Below are positions 1 through 8,106 of a stretch of DNA of 32,696 bases, piece after piece. This stretch comes from an uncultured Prochlorococcus sp. (lineage in GTDB: Bacteria > Cyanobacteriota > Cyanobacteriia > PCC-6307 > Cyanobiaceae). The stretch lies in NCBI GenBank assembly GCA_902589115.1, contig CACIRS010000014.1, positions 1 to 32,696 on the forward strand. The letters are read 5' to 3'. Below the pieces are notes generated by a model, which did not search any database, was not told the DNA's origin, and saw only the letters and a list, made by a program, of their open reading frames with translations. The translations under genes and the position numbers were made by a program. Within the stretch, counting starts at the first letter, position 1; every line of letters starts with the position of its first letter.

Positions 1-639
1 ATCCATCAAAAGCCAAAGATACTTATAATTTGTAACCCAAATAATCCAACCGGTACCAAACTTTCTCCTGAAAAAATTATAGGCTTAGCTCATACAGCAC
101 CGAATACATTAATAGTTATTGATGAGTTATACGAAGCATTTGGGCAAGAAAGTGCTTTACCTCAAGTTGATTTTCAATTTACGCCAAACCTTTTAATTTT
201 GCGCTCTCTTTCGAAAACGGCAGGACTAGCAGGACTAAGAATTGGATTTGCGCTAGGCAATGAAAAGATTATTGATCGTATAAACAGAGTAACTGGTCCT
301 TATGACATAAATAGTTTTGCAGTTACGGCAGCCTTTGCAGCATTAAAGGATCAGGCTTATATAGATTCATACGTTAAAGAAGTTTTAGAAGCACGTACAT
401 GGATTAAAAATCAACTGATGGGAACAAAAATACGCCATCATATAGACGGAGGTAATTATATGTTGATCTGGCCCAATCGAAATAGTTATGAGGCCGAATG
501 TGAGTTACGAAATCACGGTATTCTTGTCAGAGGGATGAGAAACAAGCCACTAATTGAAAACTCAATTAGAGTGAGCATAGGCACAAAACTTCAAATGGAG
601 AAATTCTGGAAAATATATAAGATAATTGAAGGAATATAA
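1..639 (+). CDS. Class I/II PLP aminotransferase, histidinol-phosphate aminotransferase-like (5' end outside window)
   Basis: The frame is open from base 1, so the N-terminal part lies upstream; 212 residues are visible. They carry the hallmarks of fold-type I aminotransferases: NPNNPTG at visible residues 12-18, DELY at 41-44 (Asp for the pyridine nitrogen, Tyr for the cofactor), and SLSKTAGLAGLRIG with the presumed Schiff-base Lys at 72. The order and the SKxxGLAGLRIG signature are those of the HisC/CobD branch, which moves an amino group between glutamate and histidinol phosphate, or decarboxylates threonine phosphate in the CobD variant. The missing substrate-binding N-terminus prevents choosing between them. 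A TTG at 199 could look like a start but falls inside the catalytic domain. The gene ends 12 bases before the convergent stop of the next gene. Confidence 0.85.
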   Translation: MHQKPKILIICNPNNPTGTKLSPEKIIGLAHTAPNTLIVIDELYEAFGQESALPQVDFQFTPNLLILRSLSKTAGLAGLRIGFALGNEKIIDRINRVTGPYDINSFAVTAAFAALKDQAYIDSYVKEVLEARTWIKNQLMGTKIRHHIDGGNYMLIWPNRNSYEAECELRNHGILVRGMRNKPLIENSIRVSIGTKLQMEKFWKIYKIIEGI

Positions 640-651
640 GCTCAATAACTT

Positions 652-1380
652 CTATCTCATTAAATGAATTATAGTTTTTTCTTTCATATTGGAAGACAAT
701 GTCAATTGTCTTCCCGACTTAATAACTTGCGTACCTTCCATAGCATTTAAAAAAGGCTGAACACTATTCAAATCACAATCTTTTGGCCTCTTGCCATTGA
801 TATATTGCACTGGAATAACACGTTTAGGGTTCAATTCCTTGGTAATCTTTGCGGCTTCCTTACCGGTATAAGCTTTCGCTCCACCACCAACAGCAATAAT
901 CAAAACATCTGGTCGACCTAGCAAAACTTTATCTGCAGGCAAAATAGAACCTGCACTGCCACCCAAATGAGCAAATTCCAGGCCATTTTGCCTCCATCTC
1001 CAAAGAGTGGCATTCCCAAATCGTCGACCTCCTACACGATCATGAACTGTTGAAAATCCTTCAGGGCTAAGCCCGCCAACCCTATATGAACCAGGCTGGA
1101 CAAGGAAAACTCCTTTTGCAACTCTGGCTCCTTCATCCGCTAACTCTGAACTCGCGAGAATTAAATTCACTTTCAATCTGGGCTCTTTGAGACCAGATGC
1201 ACAGCCAACAGCCTTAAACGGGTTTAGTAGGACTGAGCGACCTCCACCTTTAATTAAAATTGCACTATGTCCAAAATTTGTAATTTGAACGCTACCTGCA
1301 AAGGCAGATGAACAGGAAGCAAAAATGAGACTTGCTAAAAGAAGAGGGAAGCGAAGCATAAATTTCAAACGATCTGACAT
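652..1380 (-). CDS. Exported metallo-beta-lactamase-fold protein with degenerate metal site
   Basis: This 242-residue protein has an N-terminal export signal: positive start, hydrophobic core about residues 9-21, and AFA-G at 26-29 as a signal peptidase I site. The Cys at 23 is a poor lipobox. The rest resembles the UlaG-like branch of the MBL fold: GHS at 37-39, then LLNPF, a GG-rich strand near YTGKEAAK, and VIPVQY near 188-193. The usual HxHxDH metal motif is replaced by SSELADE (77-83), the Asp of the HAGDT-type motif reads Gly, and the late His (PMHY) is Gln192. It is therefore probably not a normal zinc hydrolase. I recall similar replacements in other cyanobacterial members, which would make this a family trait, but I could not check. 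It is last in the minus-strand run from prfB. Function unknown. Confidence 0.75.
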   Translation of the reverse strand: MSDRLKFMLRFPLLLASLIFASCSSAFAGSVQITNFGHSAILIKGGGRSVLLNPFKAVGCASGLKEPRLKVNLILASSELADEGARVAKGVFLVQPGSYRVGGLSPEGFSTVHDRVGGRRFGNATLWRWRQNGLEFAHLGGSAGSILPADKVLLGRPDVLIIAVGGGAKAYTGKEAAKITKELNPKRVIPVQYINGKRPKDCDLNSVQPFLNAMEGTQVIKSGRQLTLSSNMKEKTIIHLMR

Positions 1381-1419
1381 AAATGAAGCCGGGACGAAAA
1401 ATCAATGGGTATACATGTA

Positions 1420-2007
1420 TTAAACCAAGCTTAAAAAATTGCTCAGCAATTGATGCCCAGAATCAGTAAGAACACTCTCAGGGTGAAACTGCACCCCTTG
1501 CAAATGCGCAAATTCACGATGCCTCAATCCCATAATTGAACCATTATCCAACCAGGCAGTTATCTCTAAGCACTCTGGTAATGATTCTCTTTCAACAATG
1601 AGACTGTGATATCTAGTTGCAATAAGAGGTTTTGGTAATCCATGAAAAACTCCTTCTCCGTCATGTATGACAGGAGAGGTTTTGCCATGCATCAATTCAT
1701 TTGCTCTAACCACTTTACCGCCATAAACCTGAGCCAATGCTTGATGACCTAAGCAGACTCCTAAAGTAGGGATATGAGGAGAAAGTTCAGCCAATATCGA
1801 GAGGCAAACACCAGATTGATCTGGATTACCTGGACCTGGAGATAAAAGAATTGCTGATGGGTTCAGAGCCCTAATTGCTGAGAGTGAAAGAACGTCATTA
1901 CGCTCTACTCGAACATCTTTAGCAATCGAGTGAGTTGAAGCAAGCTCTCCCAAATACTGCACAAGATTGAATGTAAAACTGTCGTAGTTGTCAATTACAA
2001 GAAGCAT
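1420..2007 (-). CDS. trpG: Glutamine amidotransferase subunit of anthranilate / aminodeoxychorismate synthase
   Basis: A 195-residue class I glutamine amidotransferase, the usual length for a free-standing TrpG/PabA. It starts with the family signature [14 protein letters not shown]. It has the oxyanion strand SPGPGNP (56-62), the nucleophile Cys85 in GVCLGHQ, and the His175/Glu177 pair in FHPE, so the catalytic triad is complete. HGK near residue 107 and RYHSL are typical of chorismate-linked amidotransferases. It releases ammonia from glutamine for the synthase partner (TrpE or PabB), feeding tryptophan or folate synthesis; in many bacteria one protein serves both. No synthase partner is in the window, so trpG versus pabA cannot be settled. 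It follows dgkA by 15 bases in the same run. Confidence 0.92.
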   Translation of the reverse strand: MLLVIDNYDSFTFNLVQYLGELASTHSIAKDVRVERNDVLSLSAIRALNPSAILLSPGPGNPDQSGVCLSILAELSPHIPTLGVCLGHQALAQVYGGKVVRANELMHGKTSPVIHDGEGVFHGLPKPLIATRYHSLIVERESLPECLEITAWLDNGSIMGLRHREFAHLQGVQFHPESVLTDSGHQLLSNFLSLV

Positions 2008-2022
2008 GGAAATCCAAAAGTG

Positions 2023-2481
2023 TTAAAAACCAAGTCGCATCAAAAGTGCTGGGAACAACAATAAGAATGCTATGAACAATGAACTAATTGATGCAACTAG
2101 GACAGCTGCTGCCGAACAATCTTTAGCAATGCGAGCAAGAGGGTGAAAACGACGCCCAATAGCAAGATCAACTACTGCTTCTATAGCAGTATTAAGTAAT
2201 TCCAGAACCAACACAGCTGCAACTGTAAGAACTAAAACTGATAATTGATTCAGGTTCAGTTGCAACCAAAAACCCAGGCAAAAAACAACTAATCCTATAA
2301 AAACATGGATTCGAAAGTTTCTTTGACTGACAAAGCCATACCTCAACCCTTGGCCTGCGTAACGAAAGCTTGAAGGCAAATCAGCGGCAATCTGCCAAGC
2401 AACTCTTCTCGGAGGTCTGCGCTCCTTTTGAGAAAAGTTGTTTTTTTTACCAGGAACCAAATTAGTTGTTTCAGGATGCAT
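2023..2481 (-). CDS. dgkA: Diacylglycerol kinase (DgkA family)
   Basis: A small integral membrane kinase of 152 residues. A basic N-terminal tail (about 1-50) precedes three hydrophobic segments at about 58-78, 81-100 and 122-147. Catalytic-site features of the DgkA family are present: ELLNTAIE (94-101), D105 and the AKD at 119-121. It phosphorylates diacylglycerol or, in some bacteria, undecaprenol at the inner membrane. The tail is longer than in the E. coli enzyme, which is common in cyanobacteria. Start: the ATG at 2481 has an AAAGG directly abutting it, too close for a normal ribosome binding site, so the start is less certain than the gene. It follows the ybeY stop by 9 bases and probably shares its transcript. 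Confidence 0.9.
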   Translation of the reverse strand: MHPETTNLVPGKKNNFSQKERRPPRRVAWQIAADLPSSFRYAGQGLRYGFVSQRNFRIHVFIGLVVFCLGFWLQLNLNQLSVLVLTVAAVLVLELLNTAIEAVVDLAIGRRFHPLARIAKDCSAAAVLVASISSLFIAFLLLFPALLMRLGF

Positions 2482-2490
2482 CCTTTCAAT

Positions 2491-3051
2491 TCAGTTTGAA
2501 TTACCAACAACGTGAAGATTAACGTTGTTGGAAAGAAGTTGCTCTTGCAATTGCAACATCTCATCCAAATGCTGCTTAGTTGGATGATCCCAACCCAATA
2601 GGTGCAAAAAACCATGACTTACAAGCCATCTGAGCTCAAATGAAAGCAAGTGGTTATATTCTCTAGCCTGTTTTCTCGCCGTAGGAACTGAAATAATTAT
2701 GTCGCCAAGTTCAAGGATAGGTGTTTTTGGGGAAGGAATACTTTTTAAATCAATTGCAGGAAATGAGAGCACATCAGTTGACTCTTTTTTCTTGCGCCAC
2801 TGAAAATTAATTTCAGCAATTGTTGTTTCATCAGTAAATTGTAGACCCATACTTAAAAATTGTGATTTTTTGACCACATCAGGGCATTTATATGAACTTT
2901 GTATCTGAAAAATTTGTACCCAAGATTTAATCTCTTGGATCCATGGATCTGCTTTCGTTAATAGTTCAATAGATCCTTCTTGTTCTAAGCCTTGTAAAAC
3001 AGCCTCCGGTGCAGAAGTAAAGGCTAAGTCTAAATCGATAGATTTTTCCAA
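2491..3051 (-). CDS. ybeY: Endoribonuclease / rRNA maturation factor YbeY
   Basis: A 186-residue UPF0054 protein. The zinc motif H-x3-H-x5-H is complete as His146, His150 and His156 in HGFLHLLGWDH. Upstream are the conserved STDVLSFP and LGDIIIS strands. YbeY acts in 16S rRNA 3'-end maturation and 70S ribosome quality control. An N-terminal segment of about 60 residues before the core is longer than in E. coli (about 155 residues in total) and shows no recognisable domain. It sits between dgkA and the DUF3285-type gene in the minus-strand run, 15 bases after the latter. Confidence 0.93.
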   Translation of the reverse strand: MEKSIDLDLAFTSAPEAVLQGLEQEGSIELLTKADPWIQEIKSWVQIFQIQSSYKCPDVVKKSQFLSMGLQFTDETTIAEINFQWRKKKESTDVLSFPAIDLKSIPSPKTPILELGDIIISVPTARKQAREYNHLLSFELRWLVSHGFLHLLGWDHPTKQHLDEMLQLQEQLLSNNVNLHVVGNSN

Positions 3052-3066
3052 TTCTATGAAACTTAA

Positions 3067-3258
3067 TTAATGAGGAAGAGTAGGTCTTCCAATTGAAGCA
3101 ACTAGAAGAATAAAGCAAATAAAAGCAAATGCTGTTAAAGAAAAATGTTTAAGGCTTTGATTACCTTTGCGGACCATATTTTTCATTGCCAATTTCACGA
3201 AACTTGGAGAAGGAATTGGTTTCGCAGATGAAGCTTGAGAAGTTTGGTCTTTTTTCAT
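3067..3258 (-). CDS. Small single-pass membrane protein, DUF3285-like
   Basis: A 63-residue protein. A polar, Ser/Pro-rich start is followed by a conserved-looking basic segment SPSFVKLAMKNMVRKG (about 17-32) and one hydrophobic segment at about 41-58, ending in GRPTLPH. The pattern matches what I remember of the cyanobacterial DUF3285 family, typically found beside prfB and ybeY; the family name comes from memory. It starts 3 bases after the prfB stop, so it is probably translated from the prfB transcript. Function unknown; the topology suggests a small membrane-anchored protein with a cytoplasmic basic N-terminus. Confidence 0.8.
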   Translation of the reverse strand: MKKDQTSQASSAKPIPSPSFVKLAMKNMVRKGNQSLKHFSLTAFAFICFILLVASIGRPTLPH

Positions 3259-3261
3259 TTT

Positions 3262-4396
3262 TTAATCTGCACTTTCTTGATCAATCCCTAAGTTATCAAC
3301 ACTCTTACGAAGTAAAGCTTGAATAAATGGATCTAAACATCCATCCATGACTGCTTGAACATCAGTTGTTTCTAGAGAAGTTCTCAAATCTTTCACCATC
3401 TGATAAGGATGAAAAACATAATTTCTTATTTGATTGCCCCAAGCCGCTTCAACAATATCTCCTCTAATATCTGCAATCTGAGCAGCTCTTTGTTCTTCAG
3501 CAATAATTAGCAACTTAGCTTTCAAAAGAGCCATTGCCTTTTCCTTATTTTGCAATTGTGAGCGTTCCTGCGTGCATCTCACAGCTAAGCCGGTCGGAAT
3601 ATGCAAAATGCGAACTGCCGTTTCTACTTTATTCACATTTTGCCCGCCTGCTCCTCCTGAACGACTAGTAGTTATTTCTAAATCTTTATCAGGAATCTCT
3701 AGCTCAAGTTGTTCATCTAATTTTGGCATCACCTCTACTCCAGCAAAACTTGTTTGACGTTTATCATTTGCATTAAAAGGGGAAATTCGAACCAGCCTAT
3801 GTGTACCTTTCTCATTCTGAAGATATCCATATGCATAACGGCCATCAATTTCAATAGTTGCACTTTTGATTCCTGCCTCCTCACCCTCGGATAATTCATC
3901 AATAGAGACTTTCATTCCTTGATCCTCTGCCCATCGGGTATACATCCTCAACAACATCTGAGCCCAATCCTGAGCATCTGTCCCTCCAGCTCCTGCATTA
4001 ATCGAAAGAACCGCGCCCTCTTTGTCATATGGGCCACTTAAAAGGCGTTCTAATTCCCATCGGTCTAAACCTAATCGCAAGTTATCTAAACCAGATTGAG
4101 CCTCAATCAGCATCTCATTGTCAGGTTCCAAGTCATAGAGCTCAATAGTCGCTTCTGCATCTTCTAATGCTTTTCTCCATAACTCCATCTGCATCAATTG
4201 TGCTTTTATCTCATCCAAAGTACGCATCTTTTTTTGCGCATTCTTTTGATCATTCCAAAAGTCAGGTTGAGCAGCAAGCTGTTCTAGGTCCCTTTGCCTA
4301 GCTTGTAAGGCAGGTACGTCAAAGACAGTCCTGAGCATTGCTCAGGCGTTCAGTAAGAAGAGACAAATCTCTTTTAAAATCAGTGAAATCCAGCAA
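3262..4396 (-). CDS. prfB: Peptide chain release factor 2, expressed by programmed +1 frameshift
   Basis: RF2 terminates translation at UGA and UAA. The main frame (from 4320 down) holds the coiled N-terminal domain, SPF (stop-codon recognition) and GGQ (peptide release). The obvious ATG at 4338 lacks the beginning of the protein. Reading upstream in another frame from a TTG at 4396 gives 25 codons (ending [12 protein letters not shown]) and then UGA at codon 26, in the context CTT TGA C (4324-4318). A +1 shift there joins [11 protein letters not shown]. With this start SPF falls at 205-207 and GGQ at 250-252, the same numbers as in E. coli RF2, which strongly supports the model. Total 377 residues. 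No ATG lies in the short frame; TTG at 4396 has a GAAGAA-like site upstream, but ATT codons are alternatives. First gene of the minus-strand run. Confidence 0.95.
4318..4346 (-). promoter_or_regulatory. RF2 autoregulatory +1 frameshift site with overlapping hairpin
   Basis: Read on the minus strand, the slippery CTT TGA C occupies 4324-4318, the classical RF2 recoding signal at which low RF2 favours slippage of the Leu tRNA from CUU to UUU. An AGGA that can pair with the anti-Shine-Dalgarno sequence lies a few bases upstream. It overlaps the 3' arm of a perfect hairpin: CCTGAGC (4346-4340), loop AAT, GCTCAGG (4336-4330), ending five bases before CTT. The hairpin also covers the internal in-frame ATG at 4338. 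The recoding signal is established biology; a role for the hairpin is my inference. Confidence 0.9.
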
Positions 4397-4476
4397 AATT
4401 AATTCTTCAATAAAGATGGTTCAAGCCATCATCAGCACTATCAAGCATAAGATCATGAACAAGTTAATGCTGTGTC

Positions 4477-4740
4477 ATGGCAAAAGTTGAGATCTACACC
4501 TGGCAATCGTGTCCATTCTGTATTCGAGCGAAAGCTCTTCTTGAAGAAAAAGGGGTCAACTTCGAAGAGCATGCAATCGATGGAGATCAAGTTGCTCGTA
4601 GAGCAATGTCAGAACGAGCTTCAGGTCGAACTTCGGTGCCTCAAATTTTTATTAACGATAAAGGTATTGGGGGCTGTGATGACCTCTATGAACTTGAATC
4701 GACTAATCAACTCAGCAAGTTACTCGGTCTAGTGGACTGA
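4477..4740 (+). CDS. grxC: Glutaredoxin 3-type dithiol glutaredoxin
   Basis: An 87-residue thioredoxin-fold protein with the dithiol site CPFC (Cys12, Cys15), the cis-Pro loop TSVP (52-55) and the glutathione-binding GGCDD (65-69). It reduces disulfides and glutathionylated proteins at the expense of glutathione. It lies 5 bases upstream of glutathione synthetase, so the cofactor-making enzyme and its user are co-transcribed. An overlapping frame from 4472 is a shadow. The 80 bases between it and prfB must hold divergent promoters; none stands out. Confidence 0.94.
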   Translation: MAKVEIYTWQSCPFCIRAKALLEEKGVNFEEHAIDGDQVARRAMSERASGRTSVPQIFINDKGIGGCDDLYELESTNQLSKLLGLVD

Positions 4741-4745
4741 AAACT

Positions 4746-5672
4746 ATGAGACAACTTTTTATAATCGACCCTGTTGGCAGTATTAATCCTTCGAAAGATT
4801 CCTCAGCAGCTTTAATGCAAGCCGCAGAAAGAGCATCTATTGAGGTTTGGATATGTACCCCATCAGACCTACAAGCAAGAGGAAATAGAGCATGTGTCAT
4901 AGCGAAGCCTGTTATTGCTGATCCATGGATAACTATTAAAGAAGCTCAAAGTAAATATCTTTCAGATTTCACATGTATTTGGATGCGAAAAGATCCGCCT
5001 GTAGATGAAGCTTATTTATATGCCACACACTTACTTGAAGTTGCAGAAAGGGATGGAGTATTAGTACTAAATAAACCAGCTTCCTTAAGAGCATGGAATG
5101 AAAAACTTGGGGCAATTAGATTCAGTCAATTAATGGCCCCTACGCTTGTAGCAAGCAGAGTGGAAGAATTAAAATCTTTTGCTAGTGAATTTGGAGAGGT
5201 TGTTATAAAGCCTCTTGGAGGGAAAGGAGGACAAGGTGTAATCCGTATAGGTAAAGAGGCTAATTCTCTAGAAGCCTTACTGGAATTAGTTACTGAACAG
5301 GAACGTCTTCCAGTCATGATGCAAGTCTTCCTTGCATCAGTAGAACAAGGAGATAAAAGAATTTTGCTAATTAATGGTGATCCCCTTGGAGCAGTCAATC
5401 GACGCCCAAAAAAAGGAGATTTTCGAAGCAATCTTGCATTAGGTGGTATCCCAGAAGCAACCGAAATCAATCAGCGCGAAAAAGAGATATGCGAAGAATT
5501 GGCACCATTATTAAAAAGTGAAGGACTTTTTTTTGTAGGAATTGATGTTATCGGGGGAATGCTAAGCGAAATCAATGTCACCAGTCCCACAGGGATCCGT
5601 GAAGTAGAGCGTCTTATGAAAATACCTTTGGCAGATCAAGTAATAGCGCGATTAGTTGAGTCTTTAAATTGA
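4746..5672 (+). CDS. gshB: Glutathione synthetase
   Basis: A 308-residue ATP-grasp ligase that joins gamma-glutamylcysteine and glycine. Visible elements are FIIDPV at the N-terminus, RKDPPVD (81-87), NKP (109-111), the ATP-binding [11 protein letters not shown] starting at Lys155, and the metal/substrate segment [13 protein letters not shown] near 274-286. Length matches bacterial GshB (about 315). It starts 5 bases after the glutaredoxin stop. A run of eight T (5528-5535) inside the gene leaves the frame intact. Its last 37 bases overlap the 3' end of menF on the other strand. Confidence 0.96.
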   Translation: MRQLFIIDPVGSINPSKDSSAALMQAAERASIEVWICTPSDLQARGNRACVIAKPVIADPWITIKEAQSKYLSDFTCIWMRKDPPVDEAYLYATHLLEVAERDGVLVLNKPASLRAWNEKLGAIRFSQLMAPTLVASRVEELKSFASEFGEVVIKPLGGKGGQGVIRIGKEANSLEALLELVTEQERLPVMMQVFLASVEQGDKRILLINGDPLGAVNRRPKKGDFRSNLALGGIPEATEINQREKEICEELAPLLKSEGLFFVGIDVIGGMLSEINVTSPTGIREVERLMKIPLADQVIARLVESLN

Positions 5673-7057
5673 ATACCTGATCCCAAGTCTAAATGCTCAG
5701 CCAAGACATCAAATTTCAATGCCACTTCATTCATTTCTCGATCAACTAGTGAACCTTTAACAAGTCCCGCTCCAGCCGTTAGAAGTAATTTCTTATTTTG
5801 AAGATGTCCACATCTAATAGCAACTCGAAACTCTGCATTTCCAGCATTATCAATCCATCCAATAGGAGCTGCATAACTACCTCTATCGAAAGGTTCAAGT
5901 GTTCTGAGCCATCGCATTGCTTCTCTCAAAGGCAGCCCAGCAACTGCTGGGGTGGGGTGTAAAGCATTAGCTAAATCCAATGGCAATATCTGATTCGACA
6001 ACGCGGTAATTGGAGTGTGCAAATGAAGCAATCGTCCATATCTAGCAATATTTGGAGTTCTTAAAAAATGAGGTTTCAAACCTAATTGAACTAATTGATT
6101 AACAATAGAAGAAACTACTAAATCATGTTCTCTTCTATCTTTCTCAGAACTTAAAAGGATATGATCATCTTCCTCTTTAGAGGCTGTACCTGCGAGAGCA
6201 TCTACTAAGAGTATTCCACGTTTTAATTTTAAAAGTTGTTCTGGTGATGCCCCAAAAAAAGCTTCATTTTGATTTCGCTGCCATAAAAACCTGCAACTAC
6301 CAATTTGTTCCTGGCGTATACGAAGCAATATAGCCAAAGGATCCATTGGTCCATCAAGCAAAATTGATTGCTGAACTGCTAAAACTAATTTCTTAAGAGC
6401 TCCACTATTAACTAAATCGATACCCCGAATTAAGGCATTTTTGTACAAGTCTTGCCATTGCTTAGGTGCAGAAACCCCTGGAATCACATTATTGAGTGAT
6501 GGTTGTGTTTTTTGTGTAATTTTGGCCAGGGATTCTCGCATTATCCATAATTTTTCTGCCAACTCTCTTACCTCTGCTTGATGAGTGGCAACTCCATTTA
6601 ATCTCAACCAAGTTGATCCATTTTCACGAGTCAATTGCCATCTAGGCAATAACGATTGCAAAGCTAATGAGCTATCAGTATTTCGATGTCTTTCTGAAAA
6701 GTGTTCAAAAAAAGAAAATGAAAAAAGAACCCTAGGTAATGCATGAGAAGGTGCTCCTAAAGTTAAATTTTGAAGTCTCCCAAAGATATTTTCACTAAAA
6801 CGCTGAGCCAACTCAAACCTTCGAGGACCATCCATATCAAAAAATTGACATCTTCCAGACGCTGACAAACAAAAGCCTGGTGCTTTATCCCAAAGGAAAC
6901 GAAATTCACCACAATCAGGTAAATGCTGCAAACAAATGGCAGGATCGATATTTTTAAGGGGTACAGCCAGAGAAAACACATCTTCATCCGACTTCCTTGC
7001 CAACCATCCTTTGGCGCAAGAAGTCAAAAGATCGCTGAAACTTGTATCAGCAGTCAT
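5636..7057 (-). CDS. menF: Isochorismate synthase
   Basis: A 473-residue chorismate-binding enzyme of the MenF/EntC group, which converts chorismate to isochorismate, the first committed step to phylloquinone. The C-terminal catalytic half is well conserved: LKKLVLA with the probable general base Lys223, [10 protein letters not shown] (268-276), [13 protein letters not shown] (303-315) with a Mg-ligand Glu, LHPTPAVAG (366-374), and [10 protein letters not shown] (408-417). The N-terminal 190 residues are the poorly conserved domain usual in cyanobacterial forms. The gene is divergent from menA with about 74 bases between starts, placing both under one intergenic control region. Its 3' end overlaps gshB by 37 bases. 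Confidence 0.94.
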   Translation of the reverse strand: MTADTSFSDLLTSCAKGWLARKSDEDVFSLAVPLKNIDPAICLQHLPDCGEFRFLWDKAPGFCLSASGRCQFFDMDGPRRFELAQRFSENIFGRLQNLTLGAPSHALPRVLFSFSFFEHFSERHRNTDSSLALQSLLPRWQLTRENGSTWLRLNGVATHQAEVRELAEKLWIMRESLAKITQKTQPSLNNVIPGVSAPKQWQDLYKNALIRGIDLVNSGALKKLVLAVQQSILLDGPMDPLAILLRIRQEQIGSCRFLWQRNQNEAFFGASPEQLLKLKRGILLVDALAGTASKEEDDHILLSSEKDRREHDLVVSSIVNQLVQLGLKPHFLRTPNIARYGRLLHLHTPITALSNQILPLDLANALHPTPAVAGLPLREAMRWLRTLEPFDRGSYAAPIGWIDNAGNAEFRVAIRCGHLQNKKLLLTAGAGLVKGSLVDREMNEVALKFDVLAEHLDLGSGIQFKDSTNRAIT

Positions 7058-7131
7058 TCGAAGTAACGAGTGAGTTACAGGTTCTGCTCAAATGTATAAA
7101 GCGTCACTTCAAATTAAAGGGAGTCAATGCC

Positions 7132-8090
7132 ATGCAAGACGATAAACATGTTGCATCCCTTTACACAGAGGCCAATTCAAGAAAGCAGCTTTGGAAGGAG
7201 GCAATCAAATGGCCTTTGTACTCAGTTGCTGTTATGCCAGTAGTTTTGGCCGCAGGATGGAAGCTCAGCAGAGAAGAAAGCATACCTCTAGAAAATTTAA
7301 TTGGTTTTTTAATTGCATCTGTATTTCTATTGCTTTGGGAAAATCTGACAAATGATCTATTTGATGCAGATACTGGCATCGATGAAGTTAATAAGCCTCA
7401 TTCAGTCGTAGCGCTGATGGGTGGTAAACAACCAGTTAGACGTTTAGCTTACCTAGCCCTTTTTATAGGACTTTCAATAATTATTTGGTTAGCCCTTAAT
7501 AGCAATTTAGAAGTGCTTTTTTTAGTTCTGGGAAGTTGTTTACTTGGATATCTTTATCAAGGGCCGCCTTTTCGACTTGGGTATAAAGGTTTAGGAGAGC
7601 CATTATGCTGGCTAGCCTTTGGCCCACTCGCCACGGCAGCGGCCTTATCAGCTCTTTCAACAAGTGAAGGGGGGGGGGTGAAATAAATTTAGGAACGGCA
7701 ACGCTTCTTGGTGCTGGGCCAGCATTAGCAACAACTCTGGTACTTTTTTGCTCACATTTTCATCAAATAACAGAAGATGCTGCTCATGGGAAACGGTCTC
7801 CTTTAGTTCTATTAGGGACTCGTCGTGCATCTAAAGTAATTCCTTGGTTAGTCGGAATTACTTTTTCCCTAGAATGGATTCCAATATTTTTTGGAAATTG
7901 GCCTCCAAGTACTTTTCTTGGAATAATTGGATTGCCTCCAGCCATCAAACTTATTCATTTGGTAAGTCATCACCATAACAACCCAAAATTAATCAGCAAA
8001 AGTAAATTTTTAGCATTGCGTTTTCAAGCTCTAAATGGATTGGGTTTAAGCTTAGGTTTAGCCGCAGGGCCATTGATTGGAATAAATTAA
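7132..8090 (+). CDS. menA: 1,4-dihydroxy-2-naphthoate phytyltransferase, reading frame broken at a G10 tract
   Basis: A UbiA-family membrane prenyltransferase that attaches the phytyl chain to DHNA in phylloquinone synthesis. The first part (7132-7686, 184 residues) has membrane segments and the first Asp-rich motif NDLFDADTGID. It then runs into TAA at 7684 just after a run of ten G at 7669-7678. The remainder continues in another frame from about 7683 to a stop at 8090. It reads INLGTATLLGAGPALA, then the second motif region HQITEDAAHGKRSP, then more membrane segments. Eight or eleven G would give one frame (318 or 319 residues), while nine G gives an immediate TGA. So the gene is intact except for this tract. 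Start ATG 7132 is chosen because AAAGGGAG lies 8 bases upstream; ATG 7042 would overlap menF. Phase variation, a fixed mutation, slippage rescue and a sequencing error all remain possible. Confidence 0.88.
7669..7678 (+). repeat. Homopolymeric tract of ten G inside menA
   Basis: Ten consecutive G in an AT-rich genome, at the exact point where the menA frame changes. It encodes a glycine-rich loop (SEGGGV in the frame as given, SEGGGEINLG if two G are removed). Long G runs are slippage-prone and are used as on/off switches in other bacteria; they are also common sites of sequencing error. Confidence 0.95.
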
Positions 8091-8106
8091 TTGTTCACAT
8101 AAAACT

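Noticed and set aside
4415-4430. GATGG...CCATC inverted repeat between prfB and glutaredoxin
   Set aside because: Only five perfect pairs plus a wobble in a short AT-rich spacer; not distinguishable from chance.
5528-5535. Run of eight T in gshB as a possible slippage switch
   Set aside because: The frame is intact on both sides, and T runs are common in AT-rich coding sequence.
7042-7131. Upstream ATG at 7042 as the menA start
   Set aside because: It would overlap menF by 16 bases and add 30 residues unlike the family; ATG 7132 has a good AAAGGGAG at normal spacing.
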